Shown: positions 52,459 to 61,359 of the stretch, piece after piece
Numbering within the stretch: position 1 is the stretch's first letter
Layout: each line of letters starts with the position of its first letter
Assembly (NCBI RefSeq): GCF_001618425.1
Contig: NZ_BDCU01000018.1
Span: 1-64,000 of the forward strand
From: Nocardia fusca NBRC 14340
GTDB taxonomy: Bacteria; Actinomycetota; Actinomycetes; Mycobacteriales; Mycobacteriaceae
Direction: 5' to 3'
DNA: 64,000 bases
Made by a program: the position numbers and the translations under genes
The notes under the pieces: generated by a model
What the model was told of the DNA's origin: nothing
The model's input: the letters and a program-made list of their open reading frames with translations, nothing else
Databases searched by the model: none

Positions 52459-53982
52459 ATGCCGATTCGATGGATTCGATGGCTTGTGTTCGGAGTCATC
52501 ACGGCGGCCGCATTCGCCACAGTGCCGACGGGGCCGGCGAGCGCCGACCCGGTCGATGACATCCCGGGTGGGCTGGAGTCGTTCTATCACCAGCAGCTGG
52601 ACTGGGGGTCGTGTAACGACGCGGTGCTCGATGGTGCGGGGGCGCAGTGCGCGGGTGTTGTCGTGCCGCTCGACTACAACCGACCGGACTCCCGCACGCT
52701 GACCGTGGCGATCTCGCGCCTCCCGGCCACCGACCCGGCCCGCAGGCACGGGATCATGCTGTCCAACCCGGGCGGTCCGGGTGGTCCGGGCCTGGGCATG
52801 ATGGTCGACCTGCGGGATCGACTCACACCGGAGGTCCGTGCCCGATACGACCTGATCGGCATGGACCCGCGTGGTATCGGCCGCTCGGATCCGGTGAACT
52901 GTGCGCTGCCGCTGCCCACCATGTTGTTCTCGGCCGGTTTCGACGCCTTCGGCTTCGCACGCGACACCGCCCTGGCCGCCGCGCTCGCGGCATCCTGCGT
53001 GGCCCCCGATCCCGAGAAGGCCCGCCAGATCACCACCCGCAATACCGCCCGGGACATGGACATCATCCGCAGCGCATTCGGCGAGCGCCGGCTCAACTAC
53101 TATGGCGGCTCCTACGGCACCTATCTGGGCGCGGTCTATTCGCAGATGTTCCCGCAGCGCACCGACCGGATGGTGCTGGACAGCGCCATGGACCCGGACC
53201 GCTACTGGATCGGCACGTACCAGGACATGGGTGCCGTCAACGAGGCCGGGCTCGACGACTGGGCGAACTGGGCGGCCCGCCGCGACGCCGACTACCACTT
53301 CGGTAGCAGCGGGCCACAGGTCCGCGCCTTCGTCGAGGACATGATCCGACGCGCCGCCACGCATCCGGTCGTCGGCAACGGCTATCTCATCGATGAACAC
53401 ACCGTGCCGATGATGCTGTTGGCGCTGTTGTCGAATCCGCAGAAGAACGCCGACCTCGCCGAGGTCGTGCGGCTCGTAGCCGACGGGGTGTCCGGGCTGC
53501 CCGTCGACTTGGAGCAGCTGAAAACGAAGATCAGCGGCGGCGTTCCGATGAATGCCTCGGGAATGGCCGCCGTCCTGTGCGGCGACCGGGCCGCACCCCG
53601 GGACCCGGCCTGGTATCGCCGCAACATCGAAAGTGTCCGGGCAACCCAACCGGTGTTCGGTGCGTTCGCCAACAACATCACCGCGTGCGCGTTCTGGCCG
53701 GACCCGATCGAGGAGATCACCGCTGTGCACAACTCGGCACCGGCCCTGATCCTGCAGGCGACCGGCGACACACGCACTCCCTATCAGCAAGGCCTTGCAC
53801 TACACGAGGACTTGACAGGGTCGCGAATGGTTACGTTGGCGGACACCCGCGTGCACGGCGTCCTCCGCGCCGACCTGAGCCGCTGCGTGAACGAGACCGT
53901 CAACACCTACTTCCGTGACGGCACCCTCCCCGATGCCGACATGACCTGCAGGCCCGACCCCGGCTCTCTCCCCGATCACTAG
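52459..53982 (+). CDS. Secreted alpha/beta hydrolase, tripeptidyl-aminopeptidase-like
   Basis: This 507-residue protein has a signal peptide (MPIRWIRWLVFGVITAAAFA...ASA, ~residues 1-32), VVPLDYNRPDSRTLTVAISRLPA, the oxyanion motif SNPGGPGGPGLG, the nucleophile elbow YYGGSYGTYLGAVYSQMF and the C-terminal TAP domain with AGxDTRTPYQQ-like DTRTPYQQGLALHEDL. This is the SCO7095/TAP family of actinobacterial secreted serine peptidases. AGGAGA supports ATG 52459. It is divergent from the secretory lipase. Confidence 0.92.
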   Translation: MPIRWIRWLVFGVITAAAFATVPTGPASADPVDDIPGGLESFYHQQLDWGSCNDAVLDGAGAQCAGVVVPLDYNRPDSRTLTVAISRLPATDPARRHGIMLSNPGGPGGPGLGMMVDLRDRLTPEVRARYDLIGMDPRGIGRSDPVNCALPLPTMLFSAGFDAFGFARDTALAAALAASCVAPDPEKARQITTRNTARDMDIIRSAFGERRLNYYGGSYGTYLGAVYSQMFPQRTDRMVLDSAMDPDRYWIGTYQDMGAVNEAGLDDWANWAARRDADYHFGSSGPQVRAFVEDMIRRAATHPVVGNGYLIDEHTVPMMLLALLSNPQKNADLAEVVRLVADGVSGLPVDLEQLKTKISGGVPMNASGMAAVLCGDRAAPRDPAWYRRNIESVRATQPVFGAFANNITACAFWPDPIEEITAVHNSAPALILQATGDTRTPYQQGLALHEDLTGSRMVTLADTRVHGVLRADLSRCVNETVNTYFRDGTLPDADMTCRPDPGSLPDH

Positions 53983-54168
53983 GTCTCACCGGCTTCTCGG
54001 TCCGGACAGCGGGTCCGCCTGCACAGCCCCGCGCTTGCGAAACAGGGCCCCGTGCTCCGGGGTCGCCCGTCGATTGCGCACTGCCCTATCGCCTGCGACC
54101 ACCGGTCGGTGGATGTGGAAACCGCCCGAGAAGGAGAGCTGGTCGCAGGCGAATCGGCTTCCGTTAGG

Positions 54169-55140
54169 TCAGTGAGTCGCCAGTGCGGTGGACTGCCCGG
54201 AGCGCAGGTCCGGTCGCAGGACGAAGTCCGGATCGATCTGTGTGATCACGTCGCGGCCCGCCCAGGCTTCGGCGTTGCGGATATGGAATTGCACCGTGTG
54301 GTGATGGTAGGTGTTCCAGTCCCGATCGACGGTGTCGAGTGCGTTCCGGATCTCGGCGAGAGCCTTGCGGTTCTCCGGTTCGAGGTCGGTGATCGGCCGG
54401 ATATCGCCGCGTTCGGCGGCCCGTACGTGTGCGGAACGTCCTATCCAGCACAGCAGGTCGTCGCCGACCTGTTCGCGCAGGAACTCGAGGTCCTGGTCGT
54501 CGGAGATCTTATTACCGATCACCGCGATGCGGATGCCGAAATCCTTGGCGTAGTCGAGGTATTGACGATAGACGCCGACGCTGCGCAATGTCGGTTCGCA
54601 CACCAGCGCGGTCAGATCGAAACGGGTGAACAGGCCCGACGCGAACGAGTCGGCGCCGGCGGTCATATCGACCACGACGTACTCGCCCGGGAGATCGACC
54701 ATATGGTTGAGCAGCATCTCGGCGGCGCCGACTTTGGAGTGGTAGCAGGCCACCCCCAGCTCCTCTTCGGAGAACCGGCCGGTCACCATCAGCCGTGCCC
54801 CCTCGATTTCCCGTACGCAGGCGGAGTAGATCGGATTGTCCTCCACCACGCCGAGCAGCCGTGATCCGTTTCCCGGCGGGGTGGTCTTGAGCATCGCCTC
54901 ACCAGAGGGGATGCGCGGGTTGCTGCCGCGCAGATAGTCCTTGATCAACGGCAGCTGGTCGGCGAGGGTCGGCAGCGACGCCGATTCCTCCTCGGTGGCA
55001 CCCAGCGCGGTCGCCAGATGCTGGTTGATGTCGGCGTCGATTGCCAGTACCGGCACGGACTGCGCGGCCAGCTGGCGAATGAACAGTGAGGACAGGGTCG
55101 TTTTGCCGCTGCCGCCCTTTCCGACGAAGGCGATTTTCAC
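54169..55140 (-). CDS. CooC/MinD-like P-loop ATPase
   Basis: This 323-residue ATPase has the deviant Walker A KIAFVGKGGSGKTTLSS at residue 2-18 with the signature lysine of the SIMIBI class, VLAIDADINQHLATALG (switch I region with Asp), VVVDMTAGADSFASGLFTRFD, and IGNKISDDQDLEFL. CooC proteins load nickel into carbon monoxide dehydrogenase, but no such enzyme is here. A GTG at 55140 fits best with the GGAAGGA nine bases upstream; GTG 55146 is possible. It lies downstream of the FecCD pseudogene. Confidence 0.85.
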   Translation of the reverse strand: MKIAFVGKGGSGKTTLSSLFIRQLAAQSVPVLAIDADINQHLATALGATEEESASLPTLADQLPLIKDYLRGSNPRIPSGEAMLKTTPPGNGSRLLGVVEDNPIYSACVREIEGARLMVTGRFSEEELGVACYHSKVGAAEMLLNHMVDLPGEYVVVDMTAGADSFASGLFTRFDLTALVCEPTLRSVGVYRQYLDYAKDFGIRIAVIGNKISDDQDLEFLREQVGDDLLCWIGRSAHVRAAERGDIRPITDLEPENRKALAEIRNALDTVDRDWNTYHHHTVQFHIRNAEAWAGRDVITQIDPDFVLRPDLRSGQSTALATH

Positions 55141-55395
55141 CGCCACACTTCCTTCCCGTAGGTAACGAAATTCATGTTCGATAATGCCGCCGGGTAATGT
55201 ATCGGACGCCTCGCCGGGTGTGCACGCCGGGCGGTGCCGAGGACAGTCGGAAGCGCACTCGCAGTGCGGATTTCGTAGTGACCGAAGGGGTGATGACCGG
55301 TCCTCCCGATCCGGGAGACCACCCCGAGCACACCCGTCGCCGATGTGCGCGTCGTCGTGAGTGCGATGACGGCGTAGAGCCGGACGGCGTGCTAC

Positions 55396-56524
55396 TCGCC
55401 CGGCCCGACGCTGTCGGCGCATCAATACGAGGAGAAGGGGGGCGCCGACCACCGCGGTGACGATGCCCAGTGGTAGCTCACGGGGTGCGAAGCGAGCCGG
55501 GCCACCACATCGGCCACCACCAGAAACAGTGCGCCGAGCAGGGCGGACAGGGGCAGCAGACGCCGGTGCCCGGTGCAGACACACAACCGGGCGACGTGCG
55601 GGACGATCAGGCCCACGAACCCGATCGCCCCCGCGACGGCGACCACATCACCGATGGCCAGGGCCACGATGCCGAGGGTGATCATGCGTAGCCGCCCGGG
55701 GGACAGGCCGAGTGCACGCGCAGTATCGTCACCGGCGGCGAGCATGTCCAACCGGGTGGCGAGCAGAACGAGTGCGAGGATCGCGACAACGGTGACGGCT
55801 GTGGTGGTGGCGACCGAGGGCCAGGCGGCCGAGCCGAGTGAGCCCAGTAGCCAGAACAGCACGGTGCGGGCGCCCTCCTGATCGTCGGAGGCGAAGATCA
55901 GGAAACTGGTGGCGGCGGAGAACAGGTAGCCGATGGTGACCCCGCCGAGCAGCAGCCGCAGCGATGTCATCTGCCCGTTGAGGTGGGCGATCGCGACCAG
56001 AAGTGCGGTGGCCAGCACGGCTCCGGTGAACGCGCTGGCGGCGGACGCCCCGGCGGCCACGGAACCACCGAACAGCAGGGATACCGCCGCGCCGGTGGAG
56101 GCGCCGGAGGTGACGCCGAGGATATGCGGATCGGCCAGCACATTGCGGACCAGGGTCTGCAAGACCGCCCCCGCCACCGCGAGAGCGGCGCCGACCAGCG
56201 CGCCGAGCAACACCTGGGGGACCCGTACCAGCCACACGATCGAATCCTGGGCTGTGCTCCAGTCGGCGGTCACGGGCACTCCCACGGTGTGGTGGCCGAT
56301 GATGCGCGCCACCGTGAGTGGCGGGACCGATACCGGGCCGAGCCGGTGGCGATCAGGAGTACCAGCACCAGTGCGATACCGAAGCCGCCCAGCCATCACA
56401 GCATCCGGGCGCGGTCGCGCGCCTGGCCGAGGCCCAGTAGGACGGTGTCGGTGACCGTGGCCGGCGTCTCCGGCGGCGCTTCCTGGGCCACTACTGCGAG
56501 GCGGGCCGCGAGGGCTCGGCCCAT
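55396..56524 (-). pseudogene. FecCD-type ABC permease, disrupted
   Basis: The core (TAQDSIVWLVRVPQVLLGALVGA...LQTLVRNVLADPHILGVTSGASTGA...GFVGLIVPHVARL) is a clear FecCD/BtuC permease. Membrane segment 1 (GGFGIALVLVLLIATGSAR) lies in another frame and is cut off from its upstream N-terminus by a TGA at about 56393. The C-terminal APRELPLGIVTAVVGAPLLL lies in yet another frame. So there is one stop and two frameshifts. The other importer parts are not adjacent, and the gene should be non-functional. Confidence 0.85.
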
Positions 56525-57162
56525 CCGGAACGCTTCGAACGCCGTGTCCTGATCGGCTTGGGGGACGATGCGGCGAAACGGCCGAAACCGCCCTATTGGG
56601 TGCTTTTGCCGAAACCGTCACCACCCGCGGTATCGAAGCGGACCAGGCGCCGATGCTGCCGGCGCCGGCTCCGGTGATCGGGACGCTGGTCCGGGAGGCG
56701 ATTCCCCGCAATTTTCGGAAAGTGACGGGGAGCCCCACGGTGACATGCAGCCTCGCCCGGTCGCAACAAGACGGTCGCCGACCCAGAATTCTCAGCCACG
56801 AATTTTGGCGGAAATGTGACATATAAAAGACGTCGACAACGGACTACGGCTTCGCGTGCCGAGGCGAAACCGCTCGGATGGTGCGGGATTTCCGTAATGC
56901 GGACGCGTGGACCCGGAACGCGTTGTCGCCGAGATGGTTTGGATCAAAGAGGCAAGGCATGGGTCCTGCCTGCGATTTTGGTTGACCTGGGGCCGCTGGA
57001 CGACCGCTCCGGCCGGATGCCGGTGCAGCGTGGAGTGGTCGATCGCACCCGCCTCTCGCTTGCGGGCGATCCGCCACACCAATACTGTTCCGACACAAGG
57101 GATGTCCTATAGAGGACAATCTCTCGGATCTGTCGCTGTTGTCTTCATTGGAGTTCCCGGCA
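56525..57162. other. Leader region of the P450-radical SAM locus
   Basis: This ~640-base stretch has lower GC than its surroundings (notably 56810-56900 and 57085-57160). Short open frames exist (for example 56816-57112) but none has a good ribosome site and a recognised domain. It should contain the promoter of the P450 gene, with a GGAG just before its TTG start. Confidence 0.4.
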
Positions 57163-58425
57163 TTGACCAAGTCTCTTCCTTCGTCCCAAACCGATACCGC
57201 CGGATGCCCCTACTCCGTTCACGGTCCGACCGGTGCGCCGCCTCGCGTTGCTCTGTACACCGAGGAGTATGCCGCCGATCCGCATCGTGTATTCGCCCAG
57301 ATGCGTGACCGGTACGGAACTCTCGCGCCGGTGGAGCTGGCCCCCGGTATTCCGGCCACGTTGGTGCTCGGTTACCACACCGCGATCGATATCTACAACG
57401 ACCCCGATCATTTTCCGGCCGACGCGCGGTCGTGGGAGAAGACCGTTCCTGCCGACCATCCGCTCATGCCCATGATGGCATGGCGTCCCAATGTAATGCG
57501 TAGCACCGGACGGGAGCATGCCCGGTACCGGCAGGCGATCGCCGCCGCTCTCGACGGGGTCGATCTGTTCTCTATGCACCGGAACGTCGAAGAGGTTGCG
57601 GCGCCGCTGATCAACGACTTCTGTATGGACGGCCGAGCCGAGGTGATCGGCCAGTACGCCTTCCCGCTGACCTTCCAGGTGCTCAACGCCATGCTGGGTT
57701 GCCCGGCGGATCTGGGGCAGCACATCGCCGCCGGGATGGCCGCCATGTTCGAAGGCGGTGCCGCCGCCACCGACGCGGACGCCAGGATCAACGAAGCACT
57801 TCTGGAGCTGGTCGCACTCAAGCGCGCCGAACCCGGCCGCGACATCACCTCTCGTCTGGTGGGTCACCCGGCAGGGCTCGAGGATGCGGAGATGGTGCAC
57901 CAATTGGCCGTGCTCTACGGGGCGGGGATCGAGCCGCTGACCAATCTGACGGTCAACACCCTGCTTCTCATGATCACCGACCCGCGGTTCACCGGCACAT
58001 CGTCACCCGGCGCGGCCCCGACGACCCGGGACGCACTGAACGAGCTGCTGTACACCGATCCGCCGATGGCGAACTACTGCCTCAGCTACCCGAGGCAGCC
58101 GATCATGCGGGACGGAGTCTGGTTGCCCGCCGATCAGCCGGTTGTCATCGGCATGTCGGCGTGCAACAACGATCCGGCGATCCACTCGGGTCAGTACACC
58201 GACAACAACGCTCACCTGGCATGGGGTGCGGGCCCGCACGCCTGTCCTGCCAAGTCGATCGCCTATATGGTCGCCCAGAACGCGATCGATCAGTTGCTCG
58301 ACGCGCTCCCCGAAATGCGGCTCGGCTGCTCGGTGGACGAACTGCGCTGGCGGCCGGGGCCTTTCCATCGCGCACTCTCCGCGATGCCGGTGGAGTTTCC
58401 CCCCACTCCACCGCTCGGGTTGTGA
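57163..58425 (+). CDS. Cytochrome P450 lacking the ExxR motif (CYP157-like)
   Basis: This 420-residue P450 has ALYTEEYAADPHRVFAQMRDRYG at its start, an I-helix GAGIEPLTN in which the usual ET is EP, and HLAWGAGPHACPA with C361 as the axial ligand. The K-helix reads NELLYTDPPMANY, so the arginine of ExxR is missing. Streptomyces CYP157 enzymes also lack ExxR. The TTG at 57163 is preferred because GGAG is 9 bases upstream; TTGs at 57139 and 57148 are in frame. It should fold without the usual Glu-Arg-Arg triad; substrate unknown. Confidence 0.88.
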   Translation: MTKSLPSSQTDTAGCPYSVHGPTGAPPRVALYTEEYAADPHRVFAQMRDRYGTLAPVELAPGIPATLVLGYHTAIDIYNDPDHFPADARSWEKTVPADHPLMPMMAWRPNVMRSTGREHARYRQAIAAALDGVDLFSMHRNVEEVAAPLINDFCMDGRAEVIGQYAFPLTFQVLNAMLGCPADLGQHIAAGMAAMFEGGAAATDADARINEALLELVALKRAEPGRDITSRLVGHPAGLEDAEMVHQLAVLYGAGIEPLTNLTVNTLLLMITDPRFTGTSSPGAAPTTRDALNELLYTDPPMANYCLSYPRQPIMRDGVWLPADQPVVIGMSACNNDPAIHSGQYTDNNAHLAWGAGPHACPAKSIAYMVAQNAIDQLLDALPEMRLGCSVDELRWRPGPFHRALSAMPVEFPPTPPLGL

Positions 58426-58427
58426 CG

Positions 58428-58464
58428 TCGTCGTGGTGCAGCCACATCGGTTGCACCACGACGA
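58428..58464 (+). terminator. Hairpin after the first P450 gene
   Basis: A perfect 13-bp stem (58428-58440 with 58452-58464; CGTCGTGGTGCA core) encloses an 11-base loop, starting 3 bases after the stop. The downstream radical SAM gene may have its own promoter. Confidence 0.8.
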
Positions 58465-58809
58465 TCGGCGCTGTCGCCGGCATGCCGTATCTCGGCCGCG
58501 CTGGGTCTGTAGAATATGCACATCGAATCCCGTTGCGCCGTAATAAGTCCGACAATCTAGGTATAGATAGCCAAGAGTGTCGGGGATGGCGTGGAATCAT
58601 CACGCTGTAGCAGGGTTTGTCCTAGAATCATTCGTAGCGCTAACGAGCTCAGAACCCCAAGACCGCTCCGTATCCGCATTCTCGCCAACCCTCTGCCGAT
58701 CCGCTCGATCGGCAACGCATCGGGAGTACTGTCGATTTTCGACATGTTCGACTCGCCGGTGACATCCAGCAGCGCGCAAATCTTGCCGCATCGCACCGAG
58801 GAGGATGTC
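58465..58809. other. Gap before the radical SAM gene, with small open frames
   Basis: The 345 bases are AT-richer than the flanks (58500-58680). Two small frames are visible: ATG 58482-58610 (42 residues) and GTG 58577-58762 (61 residues). Neither has a good ribosome site. The GAGGAGGA at its 3' end belongs to the radical SAM gene. Confidence 0.45.
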
Positions 58810-59940
58810 GTGTCTCAGCCTGTTTTCCTGGACGTCAGGCCAAGCAAGGAACGCATTGTAACCAGAGCATTCGAACTCGCGCAAGAGGATCCGGCTTTGG
58901 CGGAGCGTTTGTTGCGCGTGAACGAAGTAGCCCGAGGTATCCGAACCGTGGAGGTCTGGGTTACCGACGCCTGTAATCTACGGTGCAAGGGCTGCTGGTT
59001 CTTCGAACACGATATGGACAAGCAGAGCGTCGAGATTCGTGATCTGGACACCATCCGCGCGTTCGCCGAAGACCTGCGCGATTCCAAGAAGATCACCAGT
59101 ACGCTACTGATCGGCGGGGAGCCGGCGCTGGTCCTGGACCGGGTCCGCGTGTTCGCGGAGACGATTCGCAATGTCACCGTGGTGACGAACGGCACGCGGC
59201 CGATACCCTATGACGGGCTGGAAGACCTCGCCATCGCGGTCTCCCTGTGGGGCGGTGGTCCGGTAGACGACGAGTTGCGTGGTCACGGACCCAACGGCCG
59301 GCGGATGAGCGGGTTGTTCGGCAAGGCGCTGCGCACGTACGCCGACGACCCGCGGGCCACCTGGGTCTACACGCTCAGCGAGGCCGGGATGCCGTACCTC
59401 GAACGAACCGTCGAGGCCATCGCCGGCAACGGCAACCAGATCAATTTCGGCTACTACAGCGACAACGGCACCGATCCCACTGCGCGACTACGCAATGAAG
59501 AGCGGGCGATCGAGGAAATGACTCGCATGCGCGAGACCTACCCCGACACCGTCATCGGCCACCCCTACTACTTCCGCACGCTGGTGACCGGCCGCACGCA
59601 TTGGGGTACCTTCGGCGCGGAGACCTGCCCCAGCATCAGCAACGATCACCCGGCGCATGCCCGGCGCCTGACCGAGGGTCACCCGATCGTGGGCCGCTTC
59701 AACGCCTACCGGACCGATCACAGTGTGCAGTACTGCGCCACCACCGGAGACTGCGACAACTGCCGGGACAGTCAGGCCGTGTGGAGTTGGCTGCTGGTCA
59801 ACATGCACCGCTTCCTCGGCGATCGTGATCAGCTGAACACCTGGGTGACGTTGGCCGAGCAATTCTATCGCCAGTACTACTGGTCCAGTTACCATCCCGC
59901 CCGGCAGGCAGCACCAGCCGAAACGGTGGTCGGTGCCTAG
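58810..59940 (+). CDS. Radical SAM enzyme with C-terminal cysteine cluster
   Basis: This 376-residue protein has the canonical CxxxCxxC (C55, C59, C62 in VTDACNLRCKGCWFF) that binds the [4Fe-4S] cluster and SAM, and the GGEP motif LLIGGEPALV. Further cysteines at 273, 309, 315 and 318 (TCPSIS; YCATTGDCDNC) could hold an auxiliary cluster. GAGGAGGA five bases before the GTG at 58810 decides the start. It is 18 bases upstream of a second P450 gene and so part of one unit with it. Chemistry unknown; peptide or small-molecule maturation is possible. Confidence 0.92.
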   Translation: MSQPVFLDVRPSKERIVTRAFELAQEDPALAERLLRVNEVARGIRTVEVWVTDACNLRCKGCWFFEHDMDKQSVEIRDLDTIRAFAEDLRDSKKITSTLLIGGEPALVLDRVRVFAETIRNVTVVTNGTRPIPYDGLEDLAIAVSLWGGGPVDDELRGHGPNGRRMSGLFGKALRTYADDPRATWVYTLSEAGMPYLERTVEAIAGNGNQINFGYYSDNGTDPTARLRNEERAIEEMTRMRETYPDTVIGHPYYFRTLVTGRTHWGTFGAETCPSISNDHPAHARRLTEGHPIVGRFNAYRTDHSVQYCATTGDCDNCRDSQAVWSWLLVNMHRFLGDRDQLNTWVTLAEQFYRQYYWSSYHPARQAAPAETVVGA

Positions 59941-59958
59941 GGAAGGCGAAATCCGACC

Positions 59959-61185
59959 ATGGCAACAATGTCTCTGGAGAAGGCGCGGCTCTTCTCGGAT
60001 GTCCTTCGCGGTGACCCCGGCGCCCGGATCCTCTGGGCGCGACCGGGGACCGACCGGCACCGGCAATACGAGAAGGTCCGCGCCCGAGGTGCTCTGGCCA
60101 CCAGCCGTCGCGGCCTGCTGTTCACCGCCGCCCACGGCCCGAGCCGGCAGGTGCTCACCGGCGGCGATTTCGGCCCGGCGCCCATCGGGGCGTCGGCCCG
60201 ACGTCGTCACGCGGCCGGCGACGTCACGCTGGTGCATCCGGTCGACGACTCCTTTCTGAAACTGGAGCCGCCCCGGCACACGGAGCTGCGCTCCCTGGTC
60301 GCTCCCACGTTCCACCGGCGCGAACTCGCCGACCTCGGCCCCCGGATCGAAAAGATCGTCGGGCACTGCCTGAACGAGCTTCCTCGCGGCCGGGTCACGG
60401 ATCTGATCACCAACTATGCCGAGGCCGTCCCCATGGCGGTGATCTCGCATATCCTCGGGCTCCCGGACACCGAGGCCCCGCGCTTCGCCGCGTGGGGAAA
60501 CGTGCTCGCCTCATTGCTGGACGGCGCCAGAACAGCGGAGGAACGCCGGCGTTCCCGTGCCCTCGTCAGCGAGATGACAGCGTACTTCAGGGATCGCCTG
60601 ACCCAGGCGGACCCGGAGGGGCCCGGGCTCATCGCCGGTTTGGCGCAGCAGTGTCCGGCACAACTGAGCCTGCGCGAGGCCATCGCCACGTGCAGCATGC
60701 TGCTGGTCGGCGGCTTCGGCACCACCACCCATCTTCTCGGAAACACCCTGCACACGCTGCTGCGGCAGCCGCACCTGCGCCCGGCCGACGGCGATTACAC
60801 GGCGGTGATCGAAGAATCCCTCCGCTACGACGCCCCTGTCCAGTACGTCGTCCGGGTCGCCAAGACCGATACCCGGCTCGCCGGTCGCGCCATCACCGCG
60901 GGAACGCCGATCGTGGTGCTTCTGGCCGCGGCGAATCGTGATCCGGAAATTTTCCCCGACCCACACGTATTCGATCCCCTACGCCGGGAGCCGCATCGCC
61001 ACCTCACCTTCGGTGCGGGGACCCACTTCTGTATCGGCGCCACCCTCGCCCGTGCGGAAGCGGCTATCGCTGTCCAACGTTTCTTCGAACGGTATCCGCA
61101 CGCGCACGTCGCGGGGAAGGTGGCGCCGCTGCGTTCTCGCGCGCTCCACGGGTTGCGCCGACTGCCCGTCGTCGTCGACGCGTGA
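59959..61185 (+). CDS. Cytochrome P450
   Basis: This 408-residue P450 has LKLEPPRHTELRSLVAPTFHRRE, an I-helix VGGFGTTTH, an ExxR in VIEESLRYDAPVQ and the heme loop FGAGTHFCIG with C358. All canonical motifs are present. It starts 18 bases after the radical SAM stop, so the two are probably cotranscribed. It probably tailors the same product as the radical SAM and the ExxR-less P450. Confidence 0.92.
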   Translation: MATMSLEKARLFSDVLRGDPGARILWARPGTDRHRQYEKVRARGALATSRRGLLFTAAHGPSRQVLTGGDFGPAPIGASARRRHAAGDVTLVHPVDDSFLKLEPPRHTELRSLVAPTFHRRELADLGPRIEKIVGHCLNELPRGRVTDLITNYAEAVPMAVISHILGLPDTEAPRFAAWGNVLASLLDGARTAEERRRSRALVSEMTAYFRDRLTQADPEGPGLIAGLAQQCPAQLSLREAIATCSMLLVGGFGTTTHLLGNTLHTLLRQPHLRPADGDYTAVIEESLRYDAPVQYVVRVAKTDTRLAGRAITAGTPIVVLLAAANRDPEIFPDPHVFDPLRREPHRHLTFGAGTHFCIGATLARAEAAIAVQRFFERYPHAHVAGKVAPLRSRALHGLRRLPVVVDA

Positions 61186-61278
61186 GTGCGAGGGGTTGCT
61201 CTGCGCCGTGCCGAGCCGCCGGAGCACGTGCCGTCGCGGCGTTCGAGGTACCGCCTCGTCGGGTGGACTTCCGGCCCC

Positions 61279-61290
61279 GGGGGGGGGGGG
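61279..61290. repeat. Homopolymeric run of twelve G
   Basis: Twelve consecutive G residues lie between the convergent P450 and patatin-like genes. Such runs are prone to slippage in replication and to sequencing error. Confidence 0.95.
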
Positions 61291-61359
61291 ACCGTCGATA
61301 CCGCCCGGCCCGGTTCTGTCGCCATAGTGACCTTTATGGTGACCGGATTGTCGGGATGT

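Noticed and set aside
56816..57112. 99-residue frame before the ExxR-less P450
   Set aside because: The GTG start has no ribosome site and the Arg-rich translation resembles non-coding GC-rich DNA.
57163..61185. Conservon (cvn) operon
   Set aside because: CYP157-like P450s often belong to conservons, but no histidine-kinase-like, roadblock or GTPase gene is adjacent.
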